Under the pieces are notes generated by a model, which had not been told where the DNA came from, did not search any database, and saw only the letters and a program-made list of their open reading frames with translations. A stretch of DNA of 64,000 nt. Source: Ascarosepion bandense. Its lineage: Eukaryota > Mollusca > Cephalopoda > Sepiida > Sepiidae. Each line of letters starts with the position of its first letter. The first letter of the stretch is position 1. Shown piece by piece: positions 63,165-64,000 of the stretch. Where the stretch lies: the NCBI GenBank assembly GCA_037127315.1, contig JBBBDQ010000351.1, positions 972,501 through 1,036,500 on the forward strand, in the 5' to 3' direction. Made by a program: the position numbers and the translations under genes.

Positions 63165-63720
63165 TTAATTTTTATTTTTCAACCGGAACATCTGCGCGAA
63201 CCTGGATGCACACTGACAACTTTGGGTCATTTGCTTTTTGGTCGTGAAAGCGCAAATATCCGGTCCATTGCTTTTGCTTGGTATCACCACAATGTCTCTA
63301 CTGGCAGGCTTTTTGTAAAAAATTGTGTGGATGTTGTCTTTTTCCGATACTTTCAGCCTGAAGTCCAGCAGTGACAGGCACCCATCGTTATTGGGATGTT
63401 CGATGGTAAATTTTATGTTGCTATCCATACTGTTGGACGTTGCCGCCATTCTATTCACCCCATCATGTAAAGAGGTGAGAATAAGTATGTCATCAATATA
63501 TTTTGTGAATAAGTTGTACGAATGGCAGGTGTTGGTTCATATATATGATGGCAAGTAATTCCGATAGGCTGGACACTGTGGTCTGCTTATAGGTATGCCT
63601 TTGGAATGTAAAGTAGGTATTGTCTACTATAGTCATCAGGAGTAGGTGAATGTCTGCTGGAGTGAGGTTGTAGCAGTACACACTTGAAGGGGTAATGCAC
63701 TCTGTTATTAAATTGACTGC
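63165..63720 (-). pseudogene. Penelope-like element, reverse transcriptase C-terminal half
   Basis: The minus-strand frame at 63681-63493 reads 'LTPADIHLLLMTIVDNTYF' and 'FQRHTYKQTT', then loses the usual G-I-P-M-G-S-P block to a deletion and continues 'LLAIIYMN'. In another frame the active site 'KYIDDILIL' (about 63500-63489) is intact. The frame 63458-63165 follows with 'SNIKFTIEHPNNDGCLSLLD', typical of PLE RT after the active site. At least two frameshifts. The 5' part lies beyond 63720 or is lost. 63721-64000 shows nothing else supported. Confidence 0.75.
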
Positions 63721-64000
63721 TGGTCATGTTTTATCTTGTCCATTATTAAAATCTTCTATGCTTCAAGAATATTTCTGTCTGAAAAAAGTTAAAAATTATT
63801 AAAGAGCACACATTATCATGTATGCCAAAGTTCATCTAATATACACTGTGAATATAATGTTAAACTGGCTTTTCAAAATACAACACTTCGAGTGGCTATT
63901 ATTTTTGTAACAACCTAATAGAATGTCTTTTTATGAAATCAAGGAAATTTGTGCAGACTGTCAGCATACAGAAATGTTTTTCCCATTTTATTTTTGTTGC

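Noticed and set aside
63890..63930. Mariner end (tgtaacaacctaata) near the right edge
   Set aside because: It resembles a mariner terminus, but no partner end or transposase block was found within the window.

Overview
This window looks like an AT-rich, gene-poor stretch of an animal nuclear genome, most likely a coleoid cephalopod (octopus-like). That placement is inference from the repeat content: abundant tRNA-Arg-like SINEs, two LINE lineages, a Penelope-like element, Helitrons, Tc1/mariner and a copia element with a very short LTR. No convincing host exon, host gene, CRISPR array or bacterial operon was found. Nearly every long reading frame is a piece of a transposable element or a chance translation of repeat DNA.

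Names used here: LINE-A is a CR1/Jockey-like non-LTR family whose 3' end reads ...ggggtgatatgattaaaa. LINE-B is a second non-LTR family with an RT C-terminus containing LILSIRKRQLKFLGH-type sequence. The tRNA-SINE has a tRNA-Arg-like head with A and B boxes and a tail ending ...cacttaactgactg. Repeat R, repeat Q, element T1 and repeats A/B/C are unnamed families defined only by copies inside the window.

Layout. 1-5.3 kb: T1, a 41-bp-stem hairpin, LINE fragments, and a 609-bp foldback transposon inside LINE-B. 5.8-12.6 kb: a Helitron, LINE-A and LINE-B fragments, repeat R, and a 785-bp terminal-inverted-repeat transposon cutting a LINE-A copy. 12.6-14.5 kb: a LINE-B RT fragment and a hAT-like pseudogene. 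14.5-21 kb: mostly unassigned, with a GC-rich island, foldbacks, a possible hammerhead motif, a SINE and degenerate tandem repeats. 21.1-24.4 kb: a second Helitron, then a minus-strand Gypsy remnant (pol end plus 3' LTR) split by a mariner element, then LINE-A. 24.7-26.6 kb: two different SINE families with 5S rRNA-derived heads, and a split tRNA-SINE. 27-31 kb: 99-bp and 140-bp tandem arrays and a triplicated LINE-B end. 31.4-33.2 kb: a minisatellite split by LINE-A. 34.5-41.2 kb: SINE-rich, including two LINE-A copies with SINEs at the same internal position, and a second full-length 5S/tRNA chimeric SINE. 42.3-45 kb: a second copy of the 8-bp-TSD transposon, a SINE and a mariner pseudogene. 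45.3-50.8 kb: a young, nearly complete copia element nested in a foldback transposon nested in repeat C. 51-59 kb: LINE-A with a VNTR, a dead Tc1 nested in repeat A, an LTR-like stretch, and LINE-B with SINEs. 59.4-63.7 kb: repeats with hammerhead-ribozyme motifs, and a Penelope-like element on the minus strand.

The window reads as a record of successive insertions. Several nests can be ordered because target-site duplications are intact and an uninterrupted paralogue of the host repeat lies in the same window. The strongest candidates for little-described biology are the full-length 5S-rRNA/tRNA chimeric SINE, the hammerhead motif with compensatory stem changes near a Penelope-like element, and SINEs at an identical site in two LINE copies. 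All family assignments were made by eye; no database search was run.
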